This document shows positions 19,021-28,430 of a DNA stretch of 64,000 nucleotides, piece by piece. This DNA is from Parabacteroides merdae ATCC 43184. GTDB taxonomy: Bacteria > Bacteroidota > Bacteroidia > Bacteroidales > Tannerellaceae. The stretch is taken from assembly GCF_025151215.1 (NCBI RefSeq), contig NZ_CP102286.1, positions 868,001-932,000 on the forward strand, given 5' to 3'. How positions within the stretch are numbered: position 1 is the stretch's first letter; every line of letters starts with the position of its first letter. Below the pieces are notes generated by a model. That model had not been told where the DNA came from and ran no database searches. It saw nothing but the letters and a program-made list of their open reading frames with translations. The position numbers and the translations under genes were made by a program.

Positions 19021-20142
19021 TTATGATTTGTCAATTGAATTGATCAGTCGCTTCATTGTTTGCATTTTTGCTTCCGTTTCAAGCCATTCGCTTTCTATCT
19101 CCGAAGAAGCAAGAATGCCTCCGCCTGCATATAAAACAAATGATCCGGGCAAGATGTTCATGCAGCGCAAGTTTACATACAGATCGCTCTTCCCTTCGGG
19201 GGCCAACCAACCGATAAAGCCTGAATAATAGCTCCGGTCGTAGCCTTCGTTCTCCCGGATAAAGCGATACGTCTCTTCTTTGGGCAGTCCGCAGACGGCA
19301 GGCGTGGGATGGAGCCGTTTCAACAGTTCGCCGAGTTTTTTATTATCGGGCAGTGGAAAGCTGAAGTCGCTTCTCAAATGCGACAGTTCGCCGGCGCGTA
19401 CCGGGATCGGAGGAGTTTCTGTCGGTTTGATACCTAATGCTTGCAGTTGTTTGCGTATGTAAAAGGCTACATATTCCTGTTCTTCCCTGTTTTTGTCGTC
19501 CCATTCTATCGGTAGTTCCCCGTTTTGGAGAGGTTGGGTGCCGGCAAGGGCGACCGTATGCCATTTTCCTTTCTCGCCGGAGAGGATGATTTCAGGCGTA
19601 CATCCGAGCCATGTGCCTGTCGCGGGAGTATGGCAGAGATAAACATATGAATATTTGTACCGTCCGGTTGCCTTGAGGAAAGCGGCGGCAGGGGAGAAGT
19701 TGGCTCTGTCTGCCGGAATCGTCTGGCAGCGCGACAGCACGAGTTTCTCGAACTGCTTTCGGCGTAGCGGTTCGATGAAGGCATTGAAACGACGGCTGTA
19801 GTCTTCCTTCGGGTTTTCGGGGAAGGAGACAAGCGTTTCACTATGATGGAATTCCTGTTCCGCAGGCATCGAGTATGAAACTTTTGTTTCCTCATCGGGC
19901 GGAAGTTTCTGGATGTCCGGCCGGATCAGTACGATTGGGTGCTGTTTGCTTACATGGAAGGGAGCAATGACGAAACCACTCTGTTCGTCCAGTTCCTCGA
20001 TATGATAAAGAATACGTGCAGAACCGGAGGTCTGCATGGCGAAACGAGGCGATTCTCCTGGTATCCGCCAGAGTGCAAAACTCCGGTTCTTTCTGATCAA
20101 TGTGTCGACTACGTTACAAATCCTTAATTCGTCTGGTGTCAT
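19021..20142 (-). CDS. menF: Isochorismate synthase (menaquinone biosynthesis)
   Basis: A 373-residue chorismate-binding enzyme that converts chorismate to isochorismate, the first step to menaquinone. Family landmarks are KLVLSRCQ, the GCTPEIIL strand, the HPTPAVCGLPKE loop, YSGFIGW, and a C-terminal AGGGI..SxxExEWLETEAK stretch that contributes Mg2+ ligands. Its start overlaps the stop of the HAD/hotdog gene by 4 bp, supporting a joint role. menD, menB, menC and menE do not follow; they must be elsewhere. Confidence 0.93.
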   Translation of the reverse strand: MTPDELRICNVVDTLIRKNRSFALWRIPGESPRFAMQTSGSARILYHIEELDEQSGFVIAPFHVSKQHPIVLIRPDIQKLPPDEETKVSYSMPAEQEFHHSETLVSFPENPKEDYSRRFNAFIEPLRRKQFEKLVLSRCQTIPADRANFSPAAAFLKATGRYKYSYVYLCHTPATGTWLGCTPEIILSGEKGKWHTVALAGTQPLQNGELPIEWDDKNREEQEYVAFYIRKQLQALGIKPTETPPIPVRAGELSHLRSDFSFPLPDNKKLGELLKRLHPTPAVCGLPKEETYRFIRENEGYDRSYYSGFIGWLAPEGKSDLYVNLRCMNILPGSFVLYAGGGILASSEIESEWLETEAKMQTMKRLINSIDKS

Positions 20143-21371
20143 TTCTTTTTTAATATGCTGTTGACTACACGGATGGATGATACCAATTTATCTGTGGATG
20201 TGAATACATCGACGTTCCAAACGTGCGAAGAGCGTCCTTTGTGAATGATGGTTCCGACGGCGCGAACGGTATCTCCTTCATGGGCAGATGACATATGGTT
20301 GCCACTGACTTGCATACCGACCACGATTTCGTCTGGTTTGGCCAGGATCATCGATCCTAACCCGGCAACCGTTTCGGCCAATGCGAGTGTCGCCCCGCCA
20401 TGTAGGATGCCGAATGGCTGGCGGGTGCGTTCGTCTACCGGCATGGTCGCTTCTACACGGTCTTCGGATGCATATGTATATTGGATGCCGAGGTTTCCCA
20501 TTAGAGCGTGTCTGGCACGCATATTCAACTGGTCGAGCGGTACTTCCGTCGGACGTATTTCAGCCAGGATTGTCCGTTCGACGGCCACGGCTACGCCTTC
20601 TTCTTCGTTGGTGAGTGTCGTCTTGTCCACACAAGCCTTCACCGAATCTTCCGCATTTCCCATCGCGATCCCGACACCGGCAAGTTGCAACATGGTCACG
20701 TCGCAAACGCCGTCGCCGATCGCGATCACTTCTTCCGGCGATACGGACAGTTTGGTCATCAGCACGCCCAAAGTGTTTCCCTTGTCGATGAACTGGGGAA
20801 CGACTTCTAAGAAATAAGGTTCCGACCTGAATGCATCCAGCACACCGTCGAGGCGTTTTTTCCAATGATTCTCCAAACCGATGAGCGCTTCTTCGTCGTC
20901 ACTTGCCAGCATACATTTGCAGGGCGGGAAATCGACGGCTTCGGCAAAGTTGTCGACACCGACAATCTGCATCTTGTTCAGGTTGGCTTCTTGGATGACA
21001 TACTTGTTATCCGGTTTGTCCGTCAGGATGAAGTCTTTGTGATAGGTGAAGATGGCAAAGTCGTTTTTCTTTGCTTTCTTTTCGAAATAGGGGATCCATT
21101 CCGGATCGATGCGCTTCTCGAATAATAGTTCACCGGTCTGCACGTTGATGATCTGACCGCCGTTGTAAGAAAGAATGTAACCTCCGTAATGATTCAGTTC
21201 CAGCTTTTCAGCGATGGGCATGACTCCATTAGTCGGTCTTCCTGATGCCAATACGATATGTACCCCCATTTGCTGTACCTTCAGAAGGGCAGCCAGGGTA
21301 CGGGGGCTGATCTCTTTCTGATTGTTGAGCAGCGTCCCGTCTACGTCGAGAACTAATAATTTATACTTCAT
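20139..21371 (-). CDS. HAD phosphatase / hotdog thioesterase fusion, probable DHNA-CoA hydrolase
   Basis: A 410-residue two-domain protein. Residues 1-270 are a Cof-type (IIB) HAD phosphatase with DVDGTL at 9-14 and a late GDGVCD motif. Residues 275-410 are a PaaI/YdiI-type hotdog thioesterase with HGGATLALAE (His324, Glu333). Such fusions are known from Bacteroides fragilis and Porphyromonas (BF1314, PG1653), where the hotdog part hydrolyses 1,4-dihydroxynaphthoyl-CoA in menaquinone synthesis. The 4-bp overlap with menF agrees. The HAD motif has Cys where most relatives have Asn (GDGxND), so its activity is less certain. Confidence 0.92.
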   Translation of the reverse strand: MKYKLLVLDVDGTLLNNQKEISPRTLAALLKVQQMGVHIVLASGRPTNGVMPIAEKLELNHYGGYILSYNGGQIINVQTGELLFEKRIDPEWIPYFEKKAKKNDFAIFTYHKDFILTDKPDNKYVIQEANLNKMQIVGVDNFAEAVDFPPCKCMLASDDEEALIGLENHWKKRLDGVLDAFRSEPYFLEVVPQFIDKGNTLGVLMTKLSVSPEEVIAIGDGVCDVTMLQLAGVGIAMGNAEDSVKACVDKTTLTNEEEGVAVAVERTILAEIRPTEVPLDQLNMRARHALMGNLGIQYTYASEDRVEATMPVDERTRQPFGILHGGATLALAETVAGLGSMILAKPDEIVVGMQVSGNHMSSAHEGDTVRAVGTIIHKGRSSHVWNVDVFTSTDKLVSSIRVVNSILKKK

Positions 21372-21399
21372 GGCCTCTCTGTATTTTTTGTTAATGATA

Positions 21400-21407
21400 C
21401 AAATATA
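21400..21407 (-). promoter_or_regulatory. -7 promoter element of the HAD/hotdog-menF-cysK operon
   Basis: TATATTTG on the minus strand, 29 bp before the ATG at 21371. No other promoter is seen before menF or cysK. Confidence 0.55.
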
Positions 21408-21503
21408 CGATATTTGAATTAAAAAGGGTATAAAATCGAAATAGATGCGGTAGTAGTTTCGATTTGGACTAATGGCTTTTTTACGAATATGACAATAAGA
21501 GGA

Positions 21504-23426
21504 TCATGTCGGGGAAGGAGGTTGAACGGTGATCACCTGTCCGTTTTCCCAGATATATTCGTATAATTCCTTGTAGAAAGCATGCCGTGTTAGTGTCGGT
21601 GCGTCTCCCAAGATCATCAGTTTCATGCGGGCGCGGGTGATGGCGACGTTCATGCGGCGCAGGTCACCGAGGAAACCGATCCGGCCTTTGTCGTTGGCTC
21701 GTACGAGACTGATCATGATCACATCGCGTTCCTGTCCCTGGAAGCCGTCTACCGTGTGAGCGGTTATCAGGCGGCGGAAAGGTTTGAAGAAAGTGTCGCG
21801 CTTGATCAGTCCGCGGATATACTGAACCTGCGATTTGTAAGGTGAAATCAGACCGAAGTCGATGCTTTCATCCAATACCCGTTCTTTGCCGATCTTTTCG
21901 ATATATTTCTGTAAGGTCGAAACGAGCAGTGTAGCTTCGTCTCTATTGATACGGCTCATGCTGTCGTCGAGCCGGTCTTCTTCGAAATGGCAATCCGCCG
22001 TATCGAGCCAGACGACAGGCGTATCGAATTCCAAGATGCCGCGATGCTTGACTTCCGGTGCGGATTGTAGCTCGTCATGATAGAACCAACGGGAAGGAAA
22101 GCGCATGATGTCCTCGTTCATCCGGTACTGCGTTTTCAGAAGCGAGACTGTTTCGGGCTTCCGGTCGGTTATTTTTTGCATCAAGGTGTGGTCTAAGCCG
22201 CCGCGTGCCGCTTCTATACATTTGATGGTAGGAGGGAGCTGGTGATGGTCGCCCGCTAAGATGACCCGATCCGCTTTGCCGATTGCGATCCAGCAGGCTG
22301 CTTCGAGTGCTTGGGCGGCCTCGTCGATAAAGAGAGTTGTGAAGTTACGGTTGGTCAATACCCGGTTCGCCGATCCGACCAGCGTGCAGGCCACGACACG
22401 CGCCTCGTCGAACAATTCCGTGTCGATCTTCACTTCCAGTTCCGTCGCCCGGAAACGGAGACGGGAGAGACGGTTGCGTGCTGTTTCTTTTTCACCGTGG
22501 CTCTTTTTGCGGAGATTGGATTGTATCTCGCGGATCGCCTTGCGGATTCCCCATAGTTCGGCATAGTCGGGATGCGATTCGAAACGCCGTTCATAGGTGA
22601 AGGAAAGCATCTTGTCGTTTATGCGTGTCGGGTTACCGATGCGTAGGACATGAATGCCACGATCGACTAGTTTTTCGGATATCCAGTCTACGGCCGTATT
22701 GCTTTGGGCACAGACCATTACCTGATTTTCCCGGTGCAGAGTCTCATAGATCGCTTCAACCAAAGTGGTCGTTTTGCCTGTTCCGGGAGGACCGTGCACG
22801 ATTGACACATCCTTTGCCGCCAATACATGGTTGACCGCCTCTTCCTGCGACAGGTTCAGCCAGGGAAAACGCATAGGAAAAAATGTGCGCCGGCCGACGG
22901 GCGTTTTGCCTAACAGGACGTCCCGTAGGTAAGCTAACCGGTTTCCTTTCGCTTGGATAACGGTGGACAGGGCGTTGAACATTGTCTTGTAGCTGGTCTC
23001 GTCGAAATAAAGTTGGATGCCGATTTCACCAGCCTTCTGTATATCCGTAAGTGCGTTAGGAGAGGGCAGTACTACGACCATTCGGTCGTCTTGTACGTAA
23101 CTGATGACGGTCGAGAAGTTCAGGTATTCGGGGTTTCCGCTTCCGTTTGTCGTGAAGAAGCAGACCGGACGACCATATTCGAAATTGTGTTCGGTCTCTT
23201 TATCCTCCAGCCGTTCGATTTCTACGACGAGCTGGTTCAAGGAATTATAGTAACTCTTTCCTGGTACGACAGGATACCAGCACAGTCCTTGTTGGATGCG
23301 GCGATGTATTCCGGTCCGTTCGATTTGTTGGCGGTACATCTCTTTTTCATATTCGAATTCTTTCTGCAGAAGATCGTACTGATGTTGCAGGTCTGCGGTC
23401 GGAGTCTTGAATTGAGTTGTCATCAT
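21504..23426 (-). CDS. Superfamily 1 DNA/RNA helicase, UPF1/IGHMBP2-like
   Basis: About 640 residues. Motif I HGPPGTGKTTTL, motif II FIDEAAQALEAA, motif III AGDHHQLPPT, motif V HTVDGFQGQERDVIM and motif VI NVAITRARMKL are all intact, so an active ATPase is expected. An N-terminal coiled segment and an oligonucleotide-binding-like region precede. A TTG upstream at 23447 coincides with the -7 box (23445-23452), so ATG 23426 or 23423 is the real start. The physiological substrate of bacterial members is unknown; this type occurs widely as a single chromosomal gene in Bacteroidales. Confidence 0.9.
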   Translation of the reverse strand: MMTTQFKTPTADLQHQYDLLQKEFEYEKEMYRQQIERTGIHRRIQQGLCWYPVVPGKSYYNSLNQLVVEIERLEDKETEHNFEYGRPVCFFTTNGSGNPEYLNFSTVISYVQDDRMVVVLPSPNALTDIQKAGEIGIQLYFDETSYKTMFNALSTVIQAKGNRLAYLRDVLLGKTPVGRRTFFPMRFPWLNLSQEEAVNHVLAAKDVSIVHGPPGTGKTTTLVEAIYETLHRENQVMVCAQSNTAVDWISEKLVDRGIHVLRIGNPTRINDKMLSFTYERRFESHPDYAELWGIRKAIREIQSNLRKKSHGEKETARNRLSRLRFRATELEVKIDTELFDEARVVACTLVGSANRVLTNRNFTTLFIDEAAQALEAACWIAIGKADRVILAGDHHQLPPTIKCIEAARGGLDHTLMQKITDRKPETVSLLKTQYRMNEDIMRFPSRWFYHDELQSAPEVKHRGILEFDTPVVWLDTADCHFEEDRLDDSMSRINRDEATLLVSTLQKYIEKIGKERVLDESIDFGLISPYKSQVQYIRGLIKRDTFFKPFRRLITAHTVDGFQGQERDVIMISLVRANDKGRIGFLGDLRRMNVAITRARMKLMILGDAPTLTRHAFYKELYEYIWENGQVITVQPPSPT

Positions 23427-23444
23427 TCTTTGTTTAATCGGGCG

Positions 23445-23452
23445 CAAACTTA
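23445..23452 (-). promoter_or_regulatory. -7 promoter element of the SF1 helicase gene
   Basis: TAAGTTTG on the minus strand, 19 bp before ATG 23426. It gives a very short leader and decides the translation start. Confidence 0.55.
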
Positions 23453-23557
23453 CATAAAAAAACGCAATCGGATAGGGGTTTTTCTCCTTTCCGATGTCAT
23501 TAAATCAAATGGATGGTTATCTTTGTTTGTTAATTGGAAGGGTTAAAATAACTGAGT

Positions 23558-24220
23558 ATGAAAAATAAAGTCCTATATGCGATAGTGTCTTTGTTGGTTC
23601 TGACAGGATGCGGATCGATGAAGAATATGAGCCGGGAAGACCGGGCTGGCGTAGGGGCCCAGATAGGCGCTTTTGTCGGATGGCTTTTCGGCGGAGCGGT
23701 CGGAAATTCCATAGACGATGATATCGGAGGTGACATAGGGGCGTTTGTCGGGACGGCGGTCGGAGGAATCGCCGGTGCGCAGATTGCTGCAAATACAGGC
23801 GACGAGATAAGAGTGGAGAAGAGGAATTCGGGGAATTATACACCGTCTTCGCATGTTCTCCTTCCCGATTTGCAGATCGAAGATATCTTATTGGAAGAGG
23901 ACAGTGTCACCCGCGACGATAAGATCAATGCAGGTGAGACCTGCCGTATCTCCCTCGTGATTGTGAACAACAGCTTTCAGGATGCTTTGGACGTGGAACC
24001 GATAGTGAAAGTTGAGAAGGGCAGGTATTTGAAACTGTCCGAACCTGTCAAGATAGCCAAAATCACCCGTGATGACCGTATCATCTATAATGTTATGGTG
24101 CAGGCCTCCCCGAAGTTGCGTACAGGTGAAGCTGTGTTCAGCGTCCGTCTGAAAGAAGGGCGTGGCAACGGCACGGAAGAGGAAACCTTTACGGTTAAAA
24201 CTGTCGGTGGTGACAAATGA
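23558..24220 (+). CDS. Glycine-zipper lipoprotein of unknown function
   Basis: A 220-residue lipoprotein (lipobox VLTGC, Cys18). Residues 30-80 form two Gly/Ala zipper hairpins (GAQIGAFVGWLFGGAVG and GAFVGTAVGGIAGAQIA), which usually insert in or associate with membranes. Residues 100-215 form a beta-rich, CARDB-like domain (LPDLQIEDI..NAGETCRISLVIVNNS). A -7 box TATCTTTG lies at 23519-23526. Function is not known; a role at the cell envelope is likely. The end lies 4 bp from the convergent small gene. Confidence 0.8.
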   Translation: MKNKVLYAIVSLLVLTGCGSMKNMSREDRAGVGAQIGAFVGWLFGGAVGNSIDDDIGGDIGAFVGTAVGGIAGAQIAANTGDEIRVEKRNSGNYTPSSHVLLPDLQIEDILLEEDSVTRDDKINAGETCRISLVIVNNSFQDALDVEPIVKVEKGRYLKLSEPVKIAKITRDDRIIYNVMVQASPKLRTGEAVFSVRLKEGRGNGTEEETFTVKTVGGDK

Positions 24221-24224
24221 GATC

Positions 24225-24515
24225 TTATCTGATGAGAGAATAAAACAGCCATACTGAAAGGAGGACGAATAAGACAAATATGGCTAAAAGTAATTTTATT
24301 TTGGATAGATGGTTGGCATCTGCTTTTTCTTTCTCTATAGTCTTTTTTCGAATTTCTTTCATTTCTTCAACGGATGTATCGGGTAGTTTGGTACTGCTCC
24401 CGATTTTCATGAGCCTGTTTCGGGTTTCCTTTAGGCGTTCTTTGCTTAATTTCCGGAGCTCGCGGTTTTCTTTGTCCCGTTGTAACATATCATTTATGCA
24501 GCCTAAAGTTCCCAT
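24225..24515 (-). CDS. Small coiled-coil protein with C-terminal membrane anchor
   Basis: A 96-residue protein: a Lys/Glu/Arg-rich helical stretch (residues 10-70) followed by one membrane helix (LLLAIFVLFVLLSVWLFYSL) at the C-terminus. No known domain is recognised. Good coding character and its snug fit against the neighbouring gene support it being real. A tail-anchored inner-membrane protein is the simplest reading. Confidence 0.65.
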   Translation of the reverse strand: MGTLGCINDMLQRDKENRELRKLSKERLKETRNRLMKIGSSTKLPDTSVEEMKEIRKKTIEKEKADANHLSKIKLLLAIFVLFVLLSVWLFYSLIR

Positions 24516-24645
24516 AATTTATTAATTATTTATTAGATGAAACAAATGTACATTTTTCTGTCGGGTATTCCTTTATTTAATAAAGAAATAGTTCAAATTA
24601 TCTATGTTCCGCAATCGAAATACCTATGTTTTGAAAAGGATGTCT

Positions 24646-24653
24646 TATCTTTG
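24646..24653 (+). promoter_or_regulatory. -7 promoter element of the cysteine desulfidase gene
   Basis: TATCTTTG, 29 bp before ATG 24683. The -33 region is not clear. Confidence 0.5.
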
Positions 24654-24682
24654 CAATCATAAAGTCAAAGAAGTCTATATTC

Positions 24683-25975
24683 ATGGATAAAACAACTCAA
24701 ACACAAATCATCAAACTAATACATCAGGAAGTGATTCCCGCTATCGGTTGTACGGAACCGGTTGCGGTCGCATTGGCTGCCGCTAAGGCTGCCGAGGTTT
24801 TAGGCTGTAAACCGGAGAAAACGGAAGTATTTCTGAGCGCCAACATCCTGAAGAATGCGATGGGTGTCGGAATTCCTGGAACCGGAATGGTCGGGTTACC
24901 TATAGCGGTTGCTTTGGGTACGTTGATCGGCAAGTCTGCTTATGGTCTTGAAGTATTGCGTGACCTGACACCTGAAGCGCTTGCTGAAGGAAAGCAGGTG
25001 ATCGAAGATAAACGGATTCATATCGCTTTAAAGGATAATGTCGACAAGCTCTATATCGAAGTGATTTGTTCAGCCGGAGATGAAACTTCGCGGGTGATAA
25101 TCTGCCATGAACATACGAATGTCGTGTATGTGGAGAAGAATGGTGTGGTATTGACAGACCGGAGGAAAGAAGGTGTTTCCTGTGATGCTTCGGGCGATGA
25201 AGACGAATTGAGACTCTCTTTCTCTACTGTGTATGAGTTTGCGATGGAAATGCCGCTCGATGAGATCCGCTTTATCCTGGAAACTGCCGATCTGAACCGG
25301 AAAGCAGCCGAGGCTTCACTGAAGGGAAATTTCGGACATACGGTCAGCAAGACCGTTTCCGGTGTATACGGACGTAAATATATGGGAGACTCTGCCTATA
25401 CCCATATGCTGGCAATGACGGCTGCTGCCTGTGATGCCCGCATGGATGGCGCCATGATCCCGGTGATGAGTAACTCCGGTAGTGGAAACCAGGGGATTGC
25501 AGCGACACTTCCCGTCCTTTCTTTTGCCGAAGACATCGAATGTTCGGAAGAACAGTTAATCCGTGCCCTGATGTTAAGCCATCTGATGGTCATCTATATC
25601 AAGCAAAGCTTGGGACGCTTGTCCGCCCTTTGCGGTTGTGTGGTGGCCGCCACGGGAGCCAGTTGCGGCATTACCTATCTGATGGGAGGCGATAAAGTGC
25701 AGATTTCCTATGCAATCAAGAATATGATCGGCAATATTACCGGTATGATATGCGATGGGGCGAAGCCCAGTTGTGCCATGAAAGTTTCCAGCGGTGTTTC
25801 GACTGCTATGCTGTCTGCGTTGATGGCAATGGAAAACAAGGTGGTGACTCCGGTCGAGGGCATTATTGATGAGAATGTCGACAAGTCGATCATTAACCTG
25901 ACTTCTATCGGTTCCAAAGGAATGGAAGCCACCGATAAGCTGGTATTGGATATTATGACCGGAAAATCCTGCTAA
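24683..25975 (+). CDS. L-cysteine desulfidase family protein (CyuA/YhaM, UPF0597)
   Basis: A 430-residue protein of the serine-dehydratase-alpha-like family that degrades cysteine to pyruvate, sulfide and ammonia using an iron-sulfur cluster. The N-terminal PAIGCTEPVA motif holds conserved Cys23. The late part shows NSGSGNQGIAATLPV and several conserved Cys residues (LCGCVVAATGASCGITY, MICDGAKPSCAMK) that would ligate the cluster. Length matches the family. It starts a pair with the AlkZ-like gene 10 bp downstream. Sulfide production from cysteine in the gut is the expected consequence. Confidence 0.9.
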   Translation: MDKTTQTQIIKLIHQEVIPAIGCTEPVAVALAAAKAAEVLGCKPEKTEVFLSANILKNAMGVGIPGTGMVGLPIAVALGTLIGKSAYGLEVLRDLTPEALAEGKQVIEDKRIHIALKDNVDKLYIEVICSAGDETSRVIICHEHTNVVYVEKNGVVLTDRRKEGVSCDASGDEDELRLSFSTVYEFAMEMPLDEIRFILETADLNRKAAEASLKGNFGHTVSKTVSGVYGRKYMGDSAYTHMLAMTAAACDARMDGAMIPVMSNSGSGNQGIAATLPVLSFAEDIECSEEQLIRALMLSHLMVIYIKQSLGRLSALCGCVVAATGASCGITYLMGGDKVQISYAIKNMIGNITGMICDGAKPSCAMKVSSGVSTAMLSALMAMENKVVTPVEGIIDENVDKSIINLTSIGSKGMEATDKLVLDIMTGKSC

Positions 25976-25985
25976 CGGTAAGAAT

Positions 25986-27056
25986 ATGTTGACCGATATT
26001 CGTCTGTTGAGCCATCAATTGGCAAAGCCCCGGTTTAGGAGTCCGAAGGAATTGGTTGCCTGGATGGGAGCTGTCCAAGCACAGGAATATACGATGGCGA
26101 AATGGGCGGTCGGGACTCGCTTGAAGTCTTCTTCGTTGCGGGTGGTGGACGATGCGCTTGCAAAGGGGGAAATCCTGCGTACCCATATATTACGACCGAC
26201 CTGGCATTTCATCGTAGCAGAGGATATCCGCTGGATGTTGCAATTGTCGGGAGGTCGTATACGGACAGCCTTCGATTCTTATGCAAGAAGCCGGAAGATG
26301 GAGATAACCGAAAGCTTCTATACGAAAGGTTGTAGATTGCTGGAACAATTGTTGGGTGGAAACAAGAGTTTGACAAAACAGGAGTTGATGGATGGGTTCG
26401 GTCGGGCAGGGGTCGAGACAGACAATCACTTGATACATTATTTTCTGGTCCGTGCTGAAACGGATGGCCTTGTGTGCAGCGGGGTAGATAAAAACAAGAA
26501 GCCGACCTATGCTCTGTTGGAAGAACGTGTGCCTCCGATGAAAGAACTCAGCCGCGAAGAGGCGCTCGCCCGATTGGCTACCCTATATTTTCAAAGCCAT
26601 TCCCCGGCTACATTGTCTGATTTTGTCTGGTGGTCCGGCTTGGCGGCAACTGAGGCTCGACATGCGGTTGCATTGATCGAAACCGATCTGCTAACCGAAA
26701 AGTTTGATTCGGAAACTTTTTACCTGCATGTTACCTGTGACTTGAAGGCCTGTTGCCGGAAAGTGTTGCATCTGTTACCCTCGTATGATGAATATCTGAT
26801 CAGCTATAAAGACCGGACGACCGTTATGCTACGCGAACATCATCATAAGGCATTCAATACTTTCGGTATCTTTTACCCCGTGATCCTGTATGAGGGCCGG
26901 ATCGTTGGCAATTGGAAAAAAGATTCGAAGAAGAAAGCTCTTACTGTCGAAACTTCTTTGTTCGATGAATCTCTCGATCTCCCGGAAGATTTGCTGAAAA
27001 AGGCAGTCGATTATTATTGCTCTTTCCACGCTCAAAAGTCGGGATTCCACACTTGA
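25986..27056 (+). CDS. AlkZ-like winged-helix DNA glycosylase family protein
   Basis: A 356-residue protein of the HTH_42 (YcaQ/AlkZ) family, made of tandem winged helices. Near the N-terminus GAVQAQEYTMAKWAV contains Gln31-Ala-Gln33, matching the catalytic QxQ motif of AlkZ, which unhooks azinomycin interstrand crosslinks. A conserved HILRPTWHFI motif follows. The family role in bulky N7-alkyl-guanine repair is established for a few members; for this one it is inferred. It follows the cysteine desulfidase gene by 10 bp and is likely on the same transcript, ending at the terminator at 27285. Confidence 0.85.
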   Translation: MLTDIRLLSHQLAKPRFRSPKELVAWMGAVQAQEYTMAKWAVGTRLKSSSLRVVDDALAKGEILRTHILRPTWHFIVAEDIRWMLQLSGGRIRTAFDSYARSRKMEITESFYTKGCRLLEQLLGGNKSLTKQELMDGFGRAGVETDNHLIHYFLVRAETDGLVCSGVDKNKKPTYALLEERVPPMKELSREEALARLATLYFQSHSPATLSDFVWWSGLAATEARHAVALIETDLLTEKFDSETFYLHVTCDLKACCRKVLHLLPSYDEYLISYKDRTTVMLREHHHKAFNTFGIFYPVILYEGRIVGNWKKDSKKKALTVETSLFDESLDLPEDLLKKAVDYYCSFHAQKSGFHT

Positions 27057-27284
27057 TTGTGGAATTTTTACACACTTTCCCCAATCCACTCCACACTTCC
27101 CCAATTTCTTTTGTATTATATGTATTATTTTTATTGGTTTGTATATCAGTGGTTTGTTTTAAAATATATCTTTATTTCTATTTCTGGCACGTCCTTTGCT
27201 ATTTATTTGTCAGAATTAGATATTATCCTTCCCGAGATATTGTTTTCTGATTAGATATTTGATTAGAAAAAGCTTATCGATTTT

Positions 27285-27322
27285 AAATCCGCTTCGCCTG
27301 TGAAGGTAAAGCGGATTTTTTA
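27285..27322. terminator. Bidirectional terminator between AlkZ-like gene and corA
   Basis: AAATCCGCTT (27285-27294) pairs perfectly with AAGCGGATTT (27309-27318), with T-runs on both strands. It lies between convergent genes. The 230 bp before it are very AT-rich and hold no gene that I can support. Confidence 0.85.
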
Positions 27323-27324
27323 AT

Positions 27325-28251
27325 TTAGAACCATTTGATCTTTCTGAAAATGAAAAATGATAAAGCTGATAGTGTGATGGAGATCATGACGATGATGGCA
27401 AAGCCATGCGGCATATTTTCTCCGTAGATCGGGACGTTCATACCGTAGAAGCTGGCGATGAGGGTGGGAACCATCAGGATTATGGAGATAGAGGTCATGC
27501 GCTTCATGATGGTGTTCACGTTGTTGGAAATGATGGAGGCGAATGCGTCCATCGTACCGGTCAGGATATCGCTATAGATATTGACCGTGAGGTGCGCCTG
27601 TTTTAATTCTGTTTCCACATCTTCCACCAGTTCGTTGTCCATATAGACCGGTTCTTGGAAGATGCTTTGCAGTTTGGTAAGCATCACTTCATTACCACGG
27701 ATGGATGTGTTGAAGTAAACCATGCTCTTTTCCAGCTTCATCAGACGAAGCAAGTCTTCATTACGGATACTTTTTTCCAGTGCCTTTTCGGCATGCGCCA
27801 CCTCGTTGTTGATTTGTTTCAGGTATTTCAGGAACCATACGGCGGACGAATGGATCAGACGCAGAATCAGGTCATATTTGTGACGTACGACGACCTCTTT
27901 GCGGCGGGTGTATCGGATAAAGTCCGGTATCAGTTCCGTCTTGTAGTAGCAAACAGATATGATGATTTCATTGTTCGTCATAATCCCCAGAGGGATGGTC
28001 GTGAAAGGGATTCCTTGTTCCTGGCTCTGTACCGGGATTCGAATGATGGTCAATAGCCAATTCCCTTCATATTCGATACGCGGGCGTTCGTCTGTATCGG
28101 CAATGTCGCTTAAGAAAGATTCGGGAACATTGAATTGGTTTGTCAGGTAATGGATATCTTCCGGTGTAGGGCATTCTACATTGACCCAGCTGTTTGGAAG
28201 CCACTGGTCTTTTTCCACAAAGCCGGCTTCACAATAAAGAAAAGTTCTCAT
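27325..28251 (-). CDS. CorA-family divalent cation transporter
   Basis: A 308-residue CorA/MIT protein. The cytoplasmic domain is followed by two membrane helices; the first ends in the pore motif YGMNVP (GMN near residue 270), and the protein ends with positive residues (FRKIKWF). It imports Mg2+ or related cations as a pentamer. A strong ribosome site AAAGGAGG precedes the ATG, unusual for this phylum. A -7 box (TATCTTTG, 28382-28389, minus strand) gives a leader of about 125 nt. A second, different CorA homologue is at 56056. Confidence 0.92.
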   Translation of the reverse strand: MRTFLYCEAGFVEKDQWLPNSWVNVECPTPEDIHYLTNQFNVPESFLSDIADTDERPRIEYEGNWLLTIIRIPVQSQEQGIPFTTIPLGIMTNNEIIISVCYYKTELIPDFIRYTRRKEVVVRHKYDLILRLIHSSAVWFLKYLKQINNEVAHAEKALEKSIRNEDLLRLMKLEKSMVYFNTSIRGNEVMLTKLQSIFQEPVYMDNELVEDVETELKQAHLTVNIYSDILTGTMDAFASIISNNVNTIMKRMTSISIILMVPTLIASFYGMNVPIYGENMPHGFAIIVMISITLSALSFFIFRKIKWF

Positions 28252-28381
28252 TATTGCCTCCTTTCGTTTTTGTCAACGTACAGAGGCCTTGCTGTTTACC
28301 CCTGCGCGTTATTTGTTACTTACTGTTTTTATTTCTCGCGGAATACTGTCGTCCATAATTTATCATTACTTTTTACGGCTG

Positions 28382-28389
28382 CAAAGATA
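28382..28389 (-). promoter_or_regulatory. -7 promoter element of corA
   Basis: TATCTTTG on the minus strand. The 125-nt leader that follows could hold cation-responsive structure, but I do not recognise a known Mg2+ riboswitch. Confidence 0.45.
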
Positions 28390-28430
28390 GAAAAATCCGG
28401 TAATAAATGTATATCGGAGGCGGATTTTTG

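Noticed and set aside
27017..27254. Short hydrophobic frames in the AT-rich gap before corA
   Set aside because: Low-complexity aromatic/aliphatic text expected from AT-rich DNA; overlaps the AlkZ-like gene end.
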